From Megaleporinus macrocephalus (Eukaryota; Chordata; Actinopteri; Characiformes; Anostomidae), in the NCBI GenBank assembly GCA_021613375.1, contig CM038720.1, positions 17,812,715 to 17,876,714 on the forward strand: a DNA stretch of 64,000 nt, read 5' to 3'. Below the pieces are notes generated by a model. The model saw nothing but the letters and a program-made list of their open reading frames with translations, was not told the DNA's origin and made no database searches. Shown in pieces: positions 35,071 to 49,205 of the stretch (positions are counted from its first letter, which is position 1; every line of letters begins with the position of its first letter). Both the position numbers and the translations under genes were made by a program.

Positions 35071-37075
35071 AGTTTACGCTGTACGATTTTGAATAAGCTG
35101 AAGAAAGCCATTTTACTAGCGTTAAACAGGTTGAAAAGGTAAAAACCGGTGTAGCTCGTCATCTAGAATGGCGACAAGTCCTACACGTTGTTGGGGGACA
35201 AGTGTGCTAAGTGTGGTGCTTCTTCTCTGAGGTGGGGAAACTGCTCGTCTTCACAGCTGTGGTGAATTTAAATTTAAGTCTTAACATAAGTCACAAGTAT
35301 CAAATAAATATAATTTCGCACCTTTTCTGCATCTATTAGAACTGAATTTAAGCCACAAACGGGCAAATATAGCGTTACGTTAACCAAGCCGCCGTGGTGG
35401 TGGGTAGATACAGAGAGCTTTTAGCTTTTAGCTCAGTTTTGGTCACCTCGCTCCGTCTCTCTCCTCTAAAAGCTCCCCAGACTCTCCTGTAAACTGTTTT
35501 ATCCTGGATCTGTTCCAGCCAGGCTGCTTGGAATTTTGGAATTTACCCCATGAATTTCGGATTCTTACTTTAGCTGCTGTACAGTCCGCACGATGGGAGC
35601 CGGTTACCGCATTATAAGCTCCATCCTGAGGATATTTACCAGGAGACAAGAGTACCGGCAGTAGAGACGTGAACAAAAATGTGATTGGTGGACCTTTAAA
35701 GCACACAGCCCAGTGTAGGACAGTGATTCCTGGCCCTGGTCCTTCTCGGATTCCCCCACTCCTTCATATTTTCGTGCTTCCCCTCATTATAAGGCTGGGA
35801 GATACATCGTTTTTGTATCGTAATCATTCTGTGCAGTTTTGTAGAACGGCAAAACGATGGTTGTTCAAGGGTACTTGTAACCATTTGCATGATTAAAGGT
35901 TTCAATATGCCACCAAAGAAGGATCCTGGCGTTGTTACAAGGTTGATATTGTACTGTACTTGCATTGTACTTTGAATGCTTCTAGATTTAACCACTTTCT
36001 TTAGTTAAGGCCCATTGATGGACCATTTGTTAAGTGTGTACAGTCATGGCTGCATAATATTGGACAAAAAACCTGACATTGCAGTATTGTTGTCTTTGGT
36101 ATATAACAGAAAATCTCCATGGTGTCTTTTCTCAATATTTGTTTCTGTGTACATCTCATAATTGAAGGACTTTGGGGGAGGGGGTGGGGTTCTGTTGACT
36201 CACATTAAAAGTAAAGTATGTTTTTTTCCCTTCTCCTGTAAAGCTATCATTTTTGGAGGAACAAGGTTTTGTTTTCAGTAGGAATGCATACTATTGATGT
36301 AAAATATGATAAAGCTGTCATATCACAATGTCAATACAAGAAGCGATAAATTACCATTATAATAGTTCATTTTTATCTCTGTCTGGATGTAATGCAAGTA
36401 GAGACATTTTTGGATGTGTAAAAAGAAGTCTAACTAATGGTTATATAAAACAAATAGCAAAATACAAAATTATGAAAGCAGTGTTCACTACTGTGTTCTG
36501 TTTTGGGCCCTTACTTTGCAGAAACATGGGGGGCATAGTAAGCTTCAGTAGCCCTACTGACTTTCAGAAAAAAACAGTTAGAGCTAACCTGTGAGCTGTG
36601 TTTTTCATTTTTCCATGTTTTGAATTTAGTTTATATTTAAGAAGGGGGTTTGAGTTTGATCTGTTCTGTCTTGGCAGCTCTAAAGATGAGGTTAACATGG
36701 AAGCTTATATCACAGTAACAATAAAAAAACTTGCAGCCCAAGTGCTGACAGCAAAAATATCACATTTTAGTTTGGTTGTGCTTTTTTCCATCATTAACTG
36801 GAGCTGTCTGGATAAGCAACTTGCATTTCTAACATTATTTACTTTTTTAACATGATGCTTGATTGTCGACTTCGATGTAGTTTAAGATTTCCCAACTTTA
36901 GATAAAAAATCAAAGTCAATGATGTTATCAGAAAGTGGAAAACGAGAACTGCACAAGTTTTTCTTTCGTTTCAAACAGTACAAAACTGTAGCGCAATGAG
37001 TTTTGTTTAATTTGCGCACATTGATGATGCTGAAATGACCAATACCACATGCAAGCATTTTCTTACACCCCTTAT

Positions 37076-37103
37076 ATGTTGTCATATTGCCCAGCCCTAC
37101 GTC
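37076..37103. mobile_element. Terminal fragment of a GGGCAATAT-type MITE
   Basis: The sequence tgttgtcatattgcccagccctac is the outward end of a common fish hAT-like MITE (agggctgggcaatatg in reverse). A possible matching left end, aaggctgggagatac, lies at 35,791, but I see no target duplication joining the two. They may be separate fragments. Confidence 0.45.
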
Positions 37104-39014
37104 CAGAGAGGTAATAAAAAACATGTATATGTAACATCACAATTAACTGGTAGTCTGATGCATTGAGGGTTCAAGCTTCAAGCCAAGGAAAGCAAATATT
37201 TGTTCTTCTTGGCCAAACAGGTATGTTTGAACCTTAATGTCTAAAATTGATTTACAAATATTGGTCAGAAAAATCACAGTTAGAAAATTTCCCCCAAATA
37301 GTTCAGCCCTTCCGTCCTCACAGCTTATTAATAAGCATTTTGTGATGTTAAATTGGATAATAAAAGGTTTAAATGAGCAGAACAGGGTTCTGGGATTCTG
37401 GGCATCACTGGTTTAGAGGGCAGCCTTTTATTGCAGAGGGTGTTCAGCATGTATCATTCAGTTCTTTTCAGTTTTATTCAGCAAGCACTATTTTTGCCAG
37501 TCTGATTCACGTTGCAACAACAGAAAGTAATTTAAGGTGGGCGTAACTGAAAAACAAAGGGGTGTATTTGAAATGGGATATGTGTTTGCACTACAGTAGC
37601 TGTAACCTTCAGCTCCCACTGTAGCCCAACACAGTAGAACATGCTTTTGCAACTGTAGTTTGGAGAGCTGTGATTTTTTTTGACAACTGATGTGCTCTCT
37701 TATCTTTGTTTGTGTGAATGCATTGTTTCCCAAAACTGTGGTGTATGTTTTCCATTCTTGCATGCGAGACATCAGAAGAGGAGTAAGTGGACTTAAGTGG
37801 AAATCTGAACCTTTCTTCAGCCATATTTAATGCTTAACCTGATACATTGCAGTATTGATTGGTTTTATTGATTTGATTTTAGAACTTTTGCAAGCTTCTT
37901 GTTGGTGTTTCACACATTAATATTGTGTTTGGGTGTTGTTTAAATTGCATAATTTCCATTTCTGATTCTGCTTATTAATGCTGATTCTGTTTGGTTCCGG
38001 TATGGTGAAAAACGTACTGGATGTTATTTTGTTATCTTTTAGCTGTGTGGTTCATGGATTTGTAGCCTTTTTATTGGCACATATACAAATTCAAGATTAT
38101 GAACAGGGATAGACAATATTTATTCATTATGCCAACTTCTTATGTATGTCACCAATTTCTTCAGCTATACTGGTTTTTGTTTGTGTTTTTTTTCAGTACT
38201 TTCAGTCTTACTAATAAAGTATGGTGTTGCTGCTTAAGGACATTTTGCCAACAATACTGGGCTTTGATATTATGTCTGACTTTAGTTCCATGCACGTAGC
38301 AGAGATCAGGTTGTAAGAGGGGTTCTTTGGCTTTAGTGCCTCACCCAGCTTTCTGCAGAAATACAACTCTCTATACTGAAAACACCAATGCTATTCAAGT
38401 AAACTAATACCATCATACTAACTTTGCCCAACACCTGCCACTACAAATGTAGCCACTGCACTGAGACACTTCTTAGTTTTATCCCTGCTTGTTGCCCCAC
38501 TCATTGCTAACGAGAAAGGCTGACTGGAAGTGCTAGCCAGGTTCTAGTGCTGTCTATGGAGGGGGCTAATGCAGCACTTAAGCCGTGGATACAGTTGTAC
38601 CCTCTATAGTGAATACTACTTTTGTACGCTTCCTACAATCCATATTCTATAGAACGTCGTCTATCCAAAAACATCTAAGCTATGTTTTGTTGTTTGGTAT
38701 CCTGGCAGTTATCTGCATCCATACAGACTTTTTAAATGCAGCAATCACAGGTACATATTTTAAGCACATAGGATGAACACTGTAGAGCCTATCAGTGTAA
38801 TAATATTTTATTATAGGGTACCTACCTGGTTCTTGGATTTTTGGAACTGGTTCCAAACAGTGTTTTAATACCTGCTTATTTTCTGTGCTGTCATAATGCT
38901 GCTTCTCCTGTTTTGATGTTATTATTCATTGATGCATAAAGTAGCTCGTTTTATTCTTATTTTGTATGTACTTGTTTTGCTATCTGGTGTTGACCTAAGG
39001 AGGGTTCTCTTCTT

Positions 39015-39125
39015 GACACTGTTGCCCCTGGCTTGCTTACTGGGGGGTTGGACCCAGATTTTCTGTAAAGCTGCTTTGTGACATCTGTTGTAAAAGGAGC
39101 TACATAAATAAATCTTGACTTGACT
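39015..39125 (+). mobile_element. LINE 3' end (L2-type), second copy
   Basis: It contains tgttgcccctggcttgctta, then ctgtaaagctgctttgtgac, ctacataaataaatcttg and a short acttgact tail, parallel to 14,898-15,032. The LINE is 5'-truncated to its 3' untranslated end. The MITE at 39,130 begins directly after the tail. Confidence 0.75.
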
Positions 39126-39129
39126 AACA

Positions 39130-39413
39130 GTGGTGGGGATGGGACCCAGAATCACCTATTATTTTCAGATTTTACCATCACAAATGTAGACATTTTATTT
39201 ACTATCCAAAACCACCATTGAACATATAGTGGCCTTATATTTTTAATATGCAGTGTTGATGATGAAAAAATGTGAAAATAATTGTTTTTTACGGACTATT
39301 AATGTTTTAAGCTGAAATCTTGTAGGACGTCAGGCAGCATATACATAACCATTTTATGTAATAACTTTGTGAGAGAGATTATGGAGGTGACATCTGGTTC
39401 CTGTTGTCACCAC
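39130..39413. mobile_element. MITE family with GTGGTG...AACCAG ends, copy 2
   Basis: The left end gtggtggggatgggacccag (39,130-39,149) and right end ctggttcctgttgtcaccac (39,394-39,413) are inverted repeats. The interior shares caaatgtagacattttattt with copy 1. The length is 284 bp. It directly follows an L2 tail. Confidence 0.75.
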
Positions 39414-41650
39414 TGTGAACAAATGGTGGTGCTACATTTTAACTTTTTAAGTATGTAGGTTTTTAGTGAAATCGTTGGTTGTTTCCCTGTGGCCTAAAAG
39501 CACGATCAGTTACATTTGTTGTAACATGCATATTTTGTGTTAGGTGAGGGCTGTTTTTAGGAGGTTGTAAATTAAGTCGGGTTTTGAATTAGTAATTTTT
39601 CATTATTTTTGTTGTGAAACAGCAGACAAAACAGGAATTACAATTAAGCAGATATTTTTAACCTTTGCTTTATTAGTTGCTTTATTAGTTTGGTAAGTAA
39701 GTTTTAAACCAAGTATTAAAGTTTAGGTACAATTTTGTGTTGGCTCATGTTTATTGCTGTAGCTGTGGTAAATCCTGTAATCTGACCAATAAAACACTAC
39801 AGTTTCCTAGCACTGCAGTTTAGTCCTTGTCTAACACATTGGTTCTAAATTACCCATATCAGTGATGGCCTAGTGCCGTCGCTATGAGTAATATTAGCAT
39901 TATTGAGAAATCTGGGTCTATTGGGTCTTTGAACAATTTATTGATGTTTTGAATTATAAATAGGAAAAACGTGCAGTATTTTTCTTCAGTGCATTTTGCA
40001 GTATGAATAAATATAGGAAGTTTAACGAGATGTAAATGTTTAAAAGAATGAATCATTCTGGAATTGGAGGCAAGTGCATCTGCATAGAAAATAAAAATAA
40101 TAATGAAAATAATTTTTCCTAAACTTTAATGCTTTAAAGTTGATTTCAATGAACCAAACACAAAAGCAGGAATTCAGACAGTCAGATTAGCCATTAAAAA
40201 TGAGAACTGTTTTGTATCAAGCAGCAAAAGTGTGAAGTGTTATTATTGAGCCAAATAGTCCTGACTCAGCTGTAACAAACAATGTACAGTTTTTCAAAGA
40301 TTCCAAAGTAATTTAGTGATAAAAGACACATTATATTATTACAATTAGAGGGGTATCAGTTCAAGCATTTAAAATGTGTGATTGTCTGCTTGTAATCTCA
40401 AAAATGGTCCATTGCGATAATAAATTAAGTTATCTTAAATAGTGTTTTTACTGAATCAATTGTGGTTGGAGCACATTCATTGAGAATGCATCAATTTGCT
40501 TCAATGCAGGTGTTAAAGTACATGCTTTGTTGAAATATTGCCAAAGAGTTCATGAAGCTTTGAGGTAGGTTTTCTCTCGGGGTGTGTTAGAGGTGTTACC
40601 CAATCAGCACTAGTGTGTGTATATAAACCCACCATGTTGAAAAGTCAGTGCACACAATGTATTCACCACTGTTTCTGTTTAAATAGACGTTTTGATACGT
40701 TTGTGGAATGTGTGTGTCTTTGGTCCTGGTGTACGGTACACTGGCGACTAAGAACATTTCTGGTTGTCAAAGCTTCTGTGACAGGCCGCTTGTGTGATGC
40801 ACTGTAGACAAGGACTGAGATCTTCCCTGCCTTCCCTGAGCATTCTTTTCAAACTAGCTAAATGACTTGATACCTTGTTCTGGGGAATCCCCCCGCTAGC
40901 TGTGGGAAGTGTGGATTGTGTGTGAGTAATGTGTTTTGTTACTTTTGTAAAGTGTCCTTGAACATGGGAAAGTGATAAAAGTGAGAATGTTTTTAAAACA
41001 TTTTTTTTTCGGGGCTAAAAGCATCCCTGAACTTCATGTTGGCATTGAACCTGATGGCCCAAATAGTAAAAAAACAGGATAGAAATGTAAATGGGCTGAT
41101 TATTTATTACTAATCACAGACACATCACACTTCACAAATAAATAAAATCATAAATATTTTTGAATGGCACATAGGCCAAATACAGCTTTGACCTGCTTTC
41201 TGTTTTTGACTTTTAACTGTTTTGATGAAAATCTTAATACTCATTAAATAACATAATACGAAATGATCGTACATATTTTGAGAACAAGTTTACCTGTCGT
41301 ATTAAACGTTATTGCAAACATGGTCCTTCGCTGCAATTTTGTGGTGACTTGCATGCTTATAACACTTCCCTGATGGAGAAACCTACGAACAATGATTTTC
41401 AAAGTTACAATTTTATACTTAAGCTGGACAAAAAATACTGCATATTATACTGCAGCAGAGACAGCGGGGAGTTTACTCTACCGAAGACTTTTTAAGACCT
41501 GTTTGTTACTGAATATTTTAACGGTAAGTAAAACATTACTTGCACACTTTATATAACATTTCCTTTTTTGTGAACACTGGCCACAGATGAGAGCCAGAGG
41601 AAGTTAGCTCCTCTACGGCAACATCCAGTTGACTTTTTAACCCTTTTAAG

Positions 41651-42390
41651 TAGAGATTGAAGGATCGATCTGCCATGTATCGGCATCGGCCGATTTTTAA
41701 ACAAAATATGTGATCGGCAATCGGCCGATACTTCTCCAGTTAAACAAATGAGCCTAATTTCTGTATTTCCTGCTAGCGTTTCATCCAGGAAGAGGAACTC
41801 TCCGTGAAACTTTCTCTTTTCTCTCTGAAACGCTAGGTGGAAATACACATGCTTTAATTTTCCACAGACTGACTAAAGCAGCGGCCTCACGAGATCAGTT
41901 TACGGCATTCCCCGCATGTGTGGTGGACTCTCATCCAGGGCAGTTTGTAACATCTGTAAAATTAGTGAAATCTATCTCGTGGGGGAACAAAGACATTTAA
42001 CACTACTAATCTGATATGCCACTTAGGAGTACACCCCGCGGCTGAATACAGTGAGCATCCGCAAACAGCAGAGCTAGCACGGCCAGCTAGCACAAAACAA
42101 ATAACCCAGAGAACCGTGCAGACCAAATTTAACCGGTATGAACAGTCCAGCAGCAGCAACCGCCAGAGAGCTAAAAGAATCACAGCTGAAGTGATTGAGT
42201 TCATAGCACTAGATAAGCAGCTCTTCTCGGCCGTAGAAGACGTGGCATTCTGCCGCTTAATATTCCACCTGGATTATGCTGTTCCATGCATATGGTCCCG
42301 CCCTCAATCGGTATTGGCTATTGGCCGATGACGTTAAGAGGTCATCGGCGATCAGAATGGGCCTCACAAACGCTGATCGGTCCATCTCTA
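41651..42390 (+). mobile_element. hAT-superfamily transposon with perfect 8-bp target duplication
   Basis: The element starts tagagattgaaggatcgatc and ends gatcggtccatctcta, an imperfect terminal inverted repeat of about 16 bp. It is flanked on both sides by the identical 8 bp cttttaag (41,643-41,650 and 42,391-42,398), the target duplication length expected of hAT elements. The sub-terminal parts contain repeated atcggc/gccgat words. It is 740 bp long, a deletion derivative retaining only the first part of a transposase. Confidence 0.93.
41930..42265 (+). pseudogene. hAT transposase remnant with BED zinc finger
   Basis: Near 41,930-42,010 the forward strand reads SSRAVCNICKISEIYLVG, the first Cys pair of a BED finger, and the adjoining frame carries NTTNLICHLR. 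The frame at 42,116-42,331 contains KFNRYEQSSSSNRQRAKRI followed by EVIEFIALDKQLFSAVED, the well conserved segment after the BED finger in Activator-type hAT transposases. In-frame stops, a frameshift and loss of the catalytic region make it non-functional. Confidence 0.8.
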
Positions 42391-42899
42391 CTTTTAAGGC
42401 AAAATGAAATTCCAAGGCATGGCAGCATTTGTTTTTTTTTCATGTAAAATATACAAAGGGTAATTCATGGTTCACATTATGTGTTTATCTAAAAGAACAA
42501 GATTAAGGTCTTAGAAAGAAAATCCAAGTTTAGGTTCCCCGGGTCTTTTAGACATAACCCTATTAATACTTGCATTTTTTTTTTACTTTTTACACAGTAC
42601 TGCCTATAACTAATACCTACCGTGGCAGTATTGTGGGCTGATGTTTCCCTTGTCAGAATTGACACTACACTGACAAAGATGCAATGACATTGGAAGAGCA
42701 TGTTTATGTATTTGCAGATTCCTGGCGGTTCAGCGTTTTAGCAGTAATGAAAATCCCAGTCGTATTGGAAAAGCGATAAAGCGTACAAGACGTGATGATC
42801 GTCAGGTGTGAAGTCCAGTGCATCTTGGACTACACGCTGGATGATTAATGGCAGAGACTCAACAATACAGTGTGTCTCTCTCTCCTCTCTGTCTTTCTC

Positions 42900-43190
42900 T
42901 GACACACATTCTCTAAGGCAGCTAATCTGAAACACCTCTCAGTTAAGATTTTAATTACCCAACACTTGAACTGCAGCGTTTCCCTGAAGAATGACTGTTT
43001 TTTTTATACTGGGCCCATGCTGACTTGCCCATGTGCCTGTAATGGATTTTCCCCTATTGTTAATTGCTGGCGAGTGGGAATAGGAATTGACAGGCAGAGT
43101 TCTCAGGGCTTTTTATCTGTGCATGGAGCTTAAGATTCACGTCAGCCAAAAAGATTTATTCAGGTTTCTGCTCCACCACATGAGTCTCTC
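42900..43190. promoter_or_regulatory. Candidate intronic conserved non-coding element
   Basis: A repeat-free stretch shows homeodomain-like words (attttaattacc, ttgttaattgctgg) and balanced composition, without frames of interest. It lies inside the inferred plppr1 intron 1. The enhancer reading is inference only. Confidence 0.25.
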
Positions 43191-44335
43191 ATTAGTATGC
43201 CTTCATTTCTGAGACCAATCAAATGGATACTTAGATTGTGTTTCAAAATATCAGTTCAGAGGTTCAGAATTAATTTATTCATGAAACAAGCCAGAATTTT
43301 CTCATCCTTGGCTTAAAAATAGACTTGGTCCTGGCTGCTGCACTGCACAGGTTAATACTATGCCTTTTAACTTATTAAATACTTCATTTTGTGTTGTAGT
43401 GCTATAGGACCAGAATTTTGTGTAAAATTGAAAGAAGCCATGTGGTGATAGTCCTGTCAATGACATACAGCTGGTGCATCCCTATTACCCTTTTGATGAC
43501 ATTTGATGACCCTTTACCTCAGAGATTGTTCATTACCTTGTTTGGTAATGAGGAGTGTCATGGCTGACTAACTGTAGAACGTCAATAGGATGTTTTTACT
43601 CATAATAGCCTTGGTGTCAGTGAAGGCTTTTTCTACTTCCAGACTTATTTCAGAGTCAGAAATGACAAGGGCCAAAGTGCAGAAACGACTGCGCACATTT
43701 CCACCCATTATAATGCAATACATGTCCCCAGAATAACATGTTACAATGTAATAAGTCAGCATTGACACTAGAGGTGGGCAGCAAGGCAGTATTTGTTGTT
43801 TATCGCTATATTCTGGCACAGTATACGATGGTTATCATGCAACATCAAGTATGTTAAAGGTAATCTAAAAGCACCGCTAGTGTTATACTGTCGCTGCTAG
43901 AGTAACTTGCCACTATTAAATGTAGACACAAATGTCCACAGTGACTAGATATCTGCAGGTTTACTGGCCAACTTTCTGACTTTTGCAAAAGAAAGTTAAC
44001 CACTATGGCATTTGTGTGGCCATGAATGAATCCTATTAATTACAATGTTTATTATCATGTTGTAGGATATGCTCTGACCTGCTTGAGCCATAACTTCTCA
44101 TATGGTTGTCCACAGTGAAACCACATCTTTAATTATAGCTCTATAGCTCTTCTTATAAATCTAAGAAGTCAATTGAGGGGGACAAACGTCTTAAGAGTAG
44201 CAACCAAGCTTACCATTAACCATTATTGCATCTGAACTTTATGTATTTATTTATTTTTTTGTTGAACTACAGCATCCAGGAGAAGTGTTTCAAGTAAATG
44301 GACAAAAATATGCATCATGTAATTAATAAATAATA

Positions 44336-44585
44336 TTTTGGTAACACCTTATATTAAAGAGTACATAATTGCCAGTAATTAAGGCTTTTACTAATGAATA
44401 ATTAATCTGAACGTAATGAGTCAAACAACAAATAAATGTCTTGTATTAAAAACCATGAGATTAAGTGACTTACCATTAACTAATGCATGTGCTAATGGAT
44501 GAAGATAAAGGTAATAAAGGCTTTATTATCTGAATCATCAAGAATTCACGTGTTAATTAAGCATTTTGTTGTCCCTCAGGCGCAG
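44336..44585. mobile_element. Probable MITE (ttggtaacacctta type)
   Basis: Begins ttttggtaacaccttatatt and is rich in words such as attaactaatgcatgtgc, as in a widespread fish non-autonomous repeat that starts ttggtaacactttat. The right end is not clear to me. No coding content is present. Confidence 0.4.
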
Positions 44586-47500
44586 TGAACTGAAGTAACA
44601 TGTCTATCGAAGTCACCTGTGTGTTTTCTGTAGCTCCTTCTTGTCTTGTACATCTGTGCCTGGTTTGTCTTGCTGTTTAAGCAGGCCAAGTATTTTCTGT
44701 GTCTTTTTCTGTGTCAGGTCATTGTTTACTTTTGTCTGTTATTTAGTAAAATCAAAAAGTTCCACTGACTACTTTATAAACTTTAGTAAAAAGAACAAAA
44801 CTGCTATTTAATGTCACTGCGGACACATCTCTTCAGAATTAGAGTCCCAATAAACTGAGGCATATAAAATAGAACAAAAAGCCTAAAATCAGCATAAATG
44901 CCTTTCTAATGGTTAGACTAACTAAACAGAGCAGGTGTGCCTGAAACCATGATGTTACTGGAATCACACAATGTTCCTAAGAATCACAAATTCCTTACTC
45001 TTCAAAGCAAAAGGTTGTTTACTAAGTATGCAAATAAGTGAGCATCAAACATTTAGTATTTTACAATAATATCAGTAATAACAGCATTATTTATTTTGTA
45101 TTTGTTTTTCAACAGATACCGCTGCATACGTGTGGCATGGAAGCCTCTATGGCTGCTTGACATAGCAAATGCCACAGTTACTGATACCTGCTTGTGAAGA
45201 AAAAGAAAAACAGATGTAAAATTGAAAACACCTTTGTGGTATATAATTTTTATAACTACACTGGTATTCATTAAGATAATTCACAGGTTTAATTAAGTAA
45301 AATGCCTGTTCATAGTAAATAAACATGACTTTGCGTTTGTGACACTTTGACTTTGCAGTACAATACGTAATAGTATGTAAATTGTATAAACAGAATGAAA
45401 CGGACTGAGATGTTAGCAGTCGGCTGTTATGTATAAACTCTATTTGTGCGTGCTTTATTAACACTTGAATGCTTGGTAAATGTAGATATTATTAATTAAT
45501 GCCATCTTAGTTCAGTCTTATGGTTAATATATGACTTATTGGGTTTTTTTTTTTTACTGATTAATGACCCGTTACTTTCAGACCAACTATTTAGTAGTAA
45601 ATGCAGTAATTACAGTCACCTGCCTATGTTACTGGTACTTTTTTACGTATCTTGTTTGTCATAATACGGAAAAAAAAGTAAGTATTGAGTAAAAATAAGT
45701 ATCAAAATGTCATTCTGGTATCAGATCTGTATCTGTATTGGAAAAAATCCATTCAATAGCCAGCCCTATCCTTAGTGTCAATTATCAAGCTTGTAACGAT
45801 AGAAAAGCCTTTTGCTATATAGAACAATATAATCTCTCCATCAATCTGAAGAACCATTTCACTTTGCAAAGAACTGTGTAAGCATGACATGGAATGCATG
45901 GTTCTAAAAAGGACCATTCCCTTCGAAGAACTGCTTATTTAAATGCATTGTTAAAATCAGTCACCTCTTAATATTCTGTAAAAGTCACAATTTCTCAAGC
46001 TGCCTCCATGTTTAAATAAAATGTCACTGAAGTCAGCAAGGTCAAAAATGGCCTCGCTGTTGTTGTTCCCTCTGTAAGTGGAAAGGGGGTGGGGGGGGGG
46101 AAGTGTCCATGCCACATGTTTTCCATGCCAGCTGTCCCTGAGGAAGGACCTCCTAGCCCATTATGGTCTGCTAACTGGTATTGCATTACCCCGTAGTAGT
46201 CCGAGAGACTTTCTGATGTGGGCCAGGAGTGGAGATGCATCATGGTCCGTCCCTCGGGGAAAAGCTTGGAAGGGAGAGAGAGTGCAATTGACATTCTCTA
46301 AAGACGAAGGTAGAGATACTCTGCCTCACTAGGGATTGATCAGGGCCGAAGGGTGACTTATCTCCCTTCAGGCTATATTGGATACTGGAGAGGAAATCTG
46401 AACTTAAGTGTGAATTGTACGCTGTTCTCTGGCTGCTAATCCTGAATTGCTCCCATTTTTATTGCGCTTGTGCTTATTGATCCGTGATGCATCTTGTTTA
46501 TGTGGCAATAAAGGAAGTCTATGCTGTTCCTTCTTTGCAACAGCAACCGCTAAAGCTGTCTTGAACAGCTGTGGGTTGTCCTCTGAAGTGACAGAATACA
46601 AAATGATGGATTTTTTTATCTAAATCTGGAGTGCCAGTGCAGTTTCTTTTTTCCTTTTTAATCAAACGATACAGAGCGTTTTCTGAAGATAATCTAAAGG
46701 CTTCCTGACGCAGTCCTTAGCCTAATAAAGTCGAATCCCCTAAAAGAAGTGGTTAAGTTGGTAGCGTGCTGTTTGGCGGAGATGAAGACCGAAGGGGGGA
46801 ATGAATCCCTCCGAAGAGTTAAACATTTGATCTAAGTTTGGATCTGAACTGACACACAAAAGCTTCCCAGTGGCTGAAAATGTAAAGAAATTATAATCCT
46901 GACATCCAGATGATGAGGTATAATGTAAAGCTAGGGTTAATGCAGTGCACAATGGTTGCAGCATCACAGGGTATAGTTACTGTACTCGCCGGGTTCGCTG
47001 TGAGTTCTGTGTTAATGTTTAAATTTAGTGGTTTTATTTGCTGGTGTGTCTGAAGGAAAATCGAGTGACTCTTGCATTGTCATGCCTTTGGATAGTTTAT
47101 TAGATAGTAGAAACTGACTGAAGTACACTTTCCCTTCTCCAAACGGTACAACCGATTCTGTTTCTTTGGCCCTTGTTTAGACTGCCTCAGTTCCCAGCTG
47201 CCTAATTACAAACATGACAGCTTGCAGAATAAGTGCTCTGACAAATTATTTGTGCTCTGAGTGCACCAACTGGTCAGTTAAATTTTTTGAGAGCATAACT
47301 GTTGTTGAGGGAGCGAGTAGGCCACAGTTTAGGTTGTAACCGTGTCAGATTTCTGGTATTCTGCTTAGAGATGGCTGATATGTCCAGCAAGTTAAAGCAT
47401 CCCAAATATGAAATTGACAACTGTCCAGTTTGATCAGTGGAGTCATGTGGATTTTAATCTTGAGTCGCATATCAGATGTGTATTTCTGATTTCACTTTCC

Positions 47501-49124
47501 CTTCAGTGCTAATTGCAAATGTCAGATTAAATGCTGTTCACATTTACCCAACAATATGATTTGATTTTTATGTTTCTAATTTAAATTTTTAGTTGGATTT
47601 TTGTTTTTCCTTTCAACATGATAACTGGCCTTTATATTCTGTGAATGGACCAATATAAATGCTCTAAAATCACATTACATTAACTTACAGAAAACAAAAA
47701 CCTTTTTTATTATGTTTTAGTTGGGACAGCGACGGCCACTTATTTGATATTTGGGCCACTTTTGCCTGCTGAATGGTTAACATTGCCTAATATCGTGATA
47801 CTTCTCGTGATATATTATTAATTTCAGACATCCAATAGATTGGAGTAGAGAGAGAGATTTCAAAAACACTTGCTAAAACTGTGATCACTTTGATTTATTC
47901 AGTATTTACACATTCTGTGCTGCCCTAAATCCAGTTAAACAGGAGTAATCTTACTTGGTCAGTATTTAAGTATTGCTCAGTATTGAAGCCTATTTTACAC
48001 CATATAAAGTGAATATGTAATGTGGCCTAATTTATCGTGATGATGATATACATTGTCATATTGCCAAGTCTTAGTTCTGCTGCTTGTGTATTTAACACAG
48101 ACACCAGTTCTATACCCAGTGTTGGTTAATACCAGCGAAAATACTAGTTTGTAAATATTAATAAAAAAGAAATAGTTTAGATGAAAATACTGTTAAAACT
48201 GTGAACACTATGATTTGTAATCAATATTTGTACATAATGTGTGGCACTAAATAAAGTTTAATGGGTTTGTTTTGCTCTCTTTATATTAAACATGCTATAC
48301 TATGAGTCAGAAGAAATGTAAGAGATGTTCAAGACCAAATAAAAAATACAACAAGTTTTCAGTTTGTTGCAATAATGGCTGCTCGCTTTCTCAAGTAGTG
48401 GCAGAATAGTCTCAAGAGTAGTAACGTTGATAGCTCACTGTATCATGAAAGGATGTAGGAACTTTTGGAAAGGGTTGGCTCTTTATTTATTTTTGTTTAT
48501 CCTAATACTGCTAGAAAGCTCAGTGTTGGCATTGAATTTCTTTATCTCTGGTGGAAAGGATTTACAGTGATTCCCAATATCATATTGCTAGGTGCTGTAG
48601 CGAGAGAACATTGGTAAACAAAAATACAGCATACATTCAAAACCCCTACCGGAATGTCTGAGTCACTTCTTTCAGTAATCACTCATCAGCTGCTGTGTAT
48701 CACTCACAGTTAATGTTGGGTATGTTAATGTTAAGTTTTATTGAGGTAGTGAATGTTAGACACATATTTAAGCAGTTCTTGGGGTAATGACAGCTTAGCC
48801 TCGGTTAATCTTTTAGCAAATTAGCCCTATAGCTGGACCTCTGTAGCTGTCATCCCTGCCTATGGTGCGCCTCAGTCAGTCAGCTTCTTCACGCAGCGGT
48901 GGGGTCTCACCGAGCCAAGAAATTGGTACCACTGATAGCATGAACAATGGTAATGTTTATTAAGCTGAGTCTGACTGATGTAGCAGGAGTGAACAACATG
49001 CACGTATAAGACCAGTGACTCTTTTTGGGCCTCCAGAGATGCTGCTGGGTGCTTATATGTACACAAATATCTACACAGCTCTGTATATCTTAAACATTTG
49101 AAAAATGTTTCTGTATGTAGGTTT

Positions 49125-49205
49125 GGTCGGCAGTCGGTATCAGCGGATACTAAAGGATCAGGTATCGGTATTGGAAGAGAAATGGGGATATCGGTGCATC
49201 CATAA
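49125..49205. mobile_element. hAT-like terminal fragment
   Basis: The segment ends ggggatatcggtgcatccata, the inverse of the terminal motif tagggatgcaccg seen at 26,574, and contains repeated ggtatcgg words. It is an isolated end without transposase. Confidence 0.4.

Noticed and set aside
35788..37105. Single 1.3-kb element from aaggctgggagata to attgcccagccctac
   Set aside because: The ends are loosely inverted, but no target duplication joins them and the interior has no transposase. They are more safely treated as separate fragments.
45541..45775. Possible hAT-like fragment with ggtatcagatctgtatctg words
   Set aside because: Only scattered similarity to a repeat type. No termini or duplication could be fixed.
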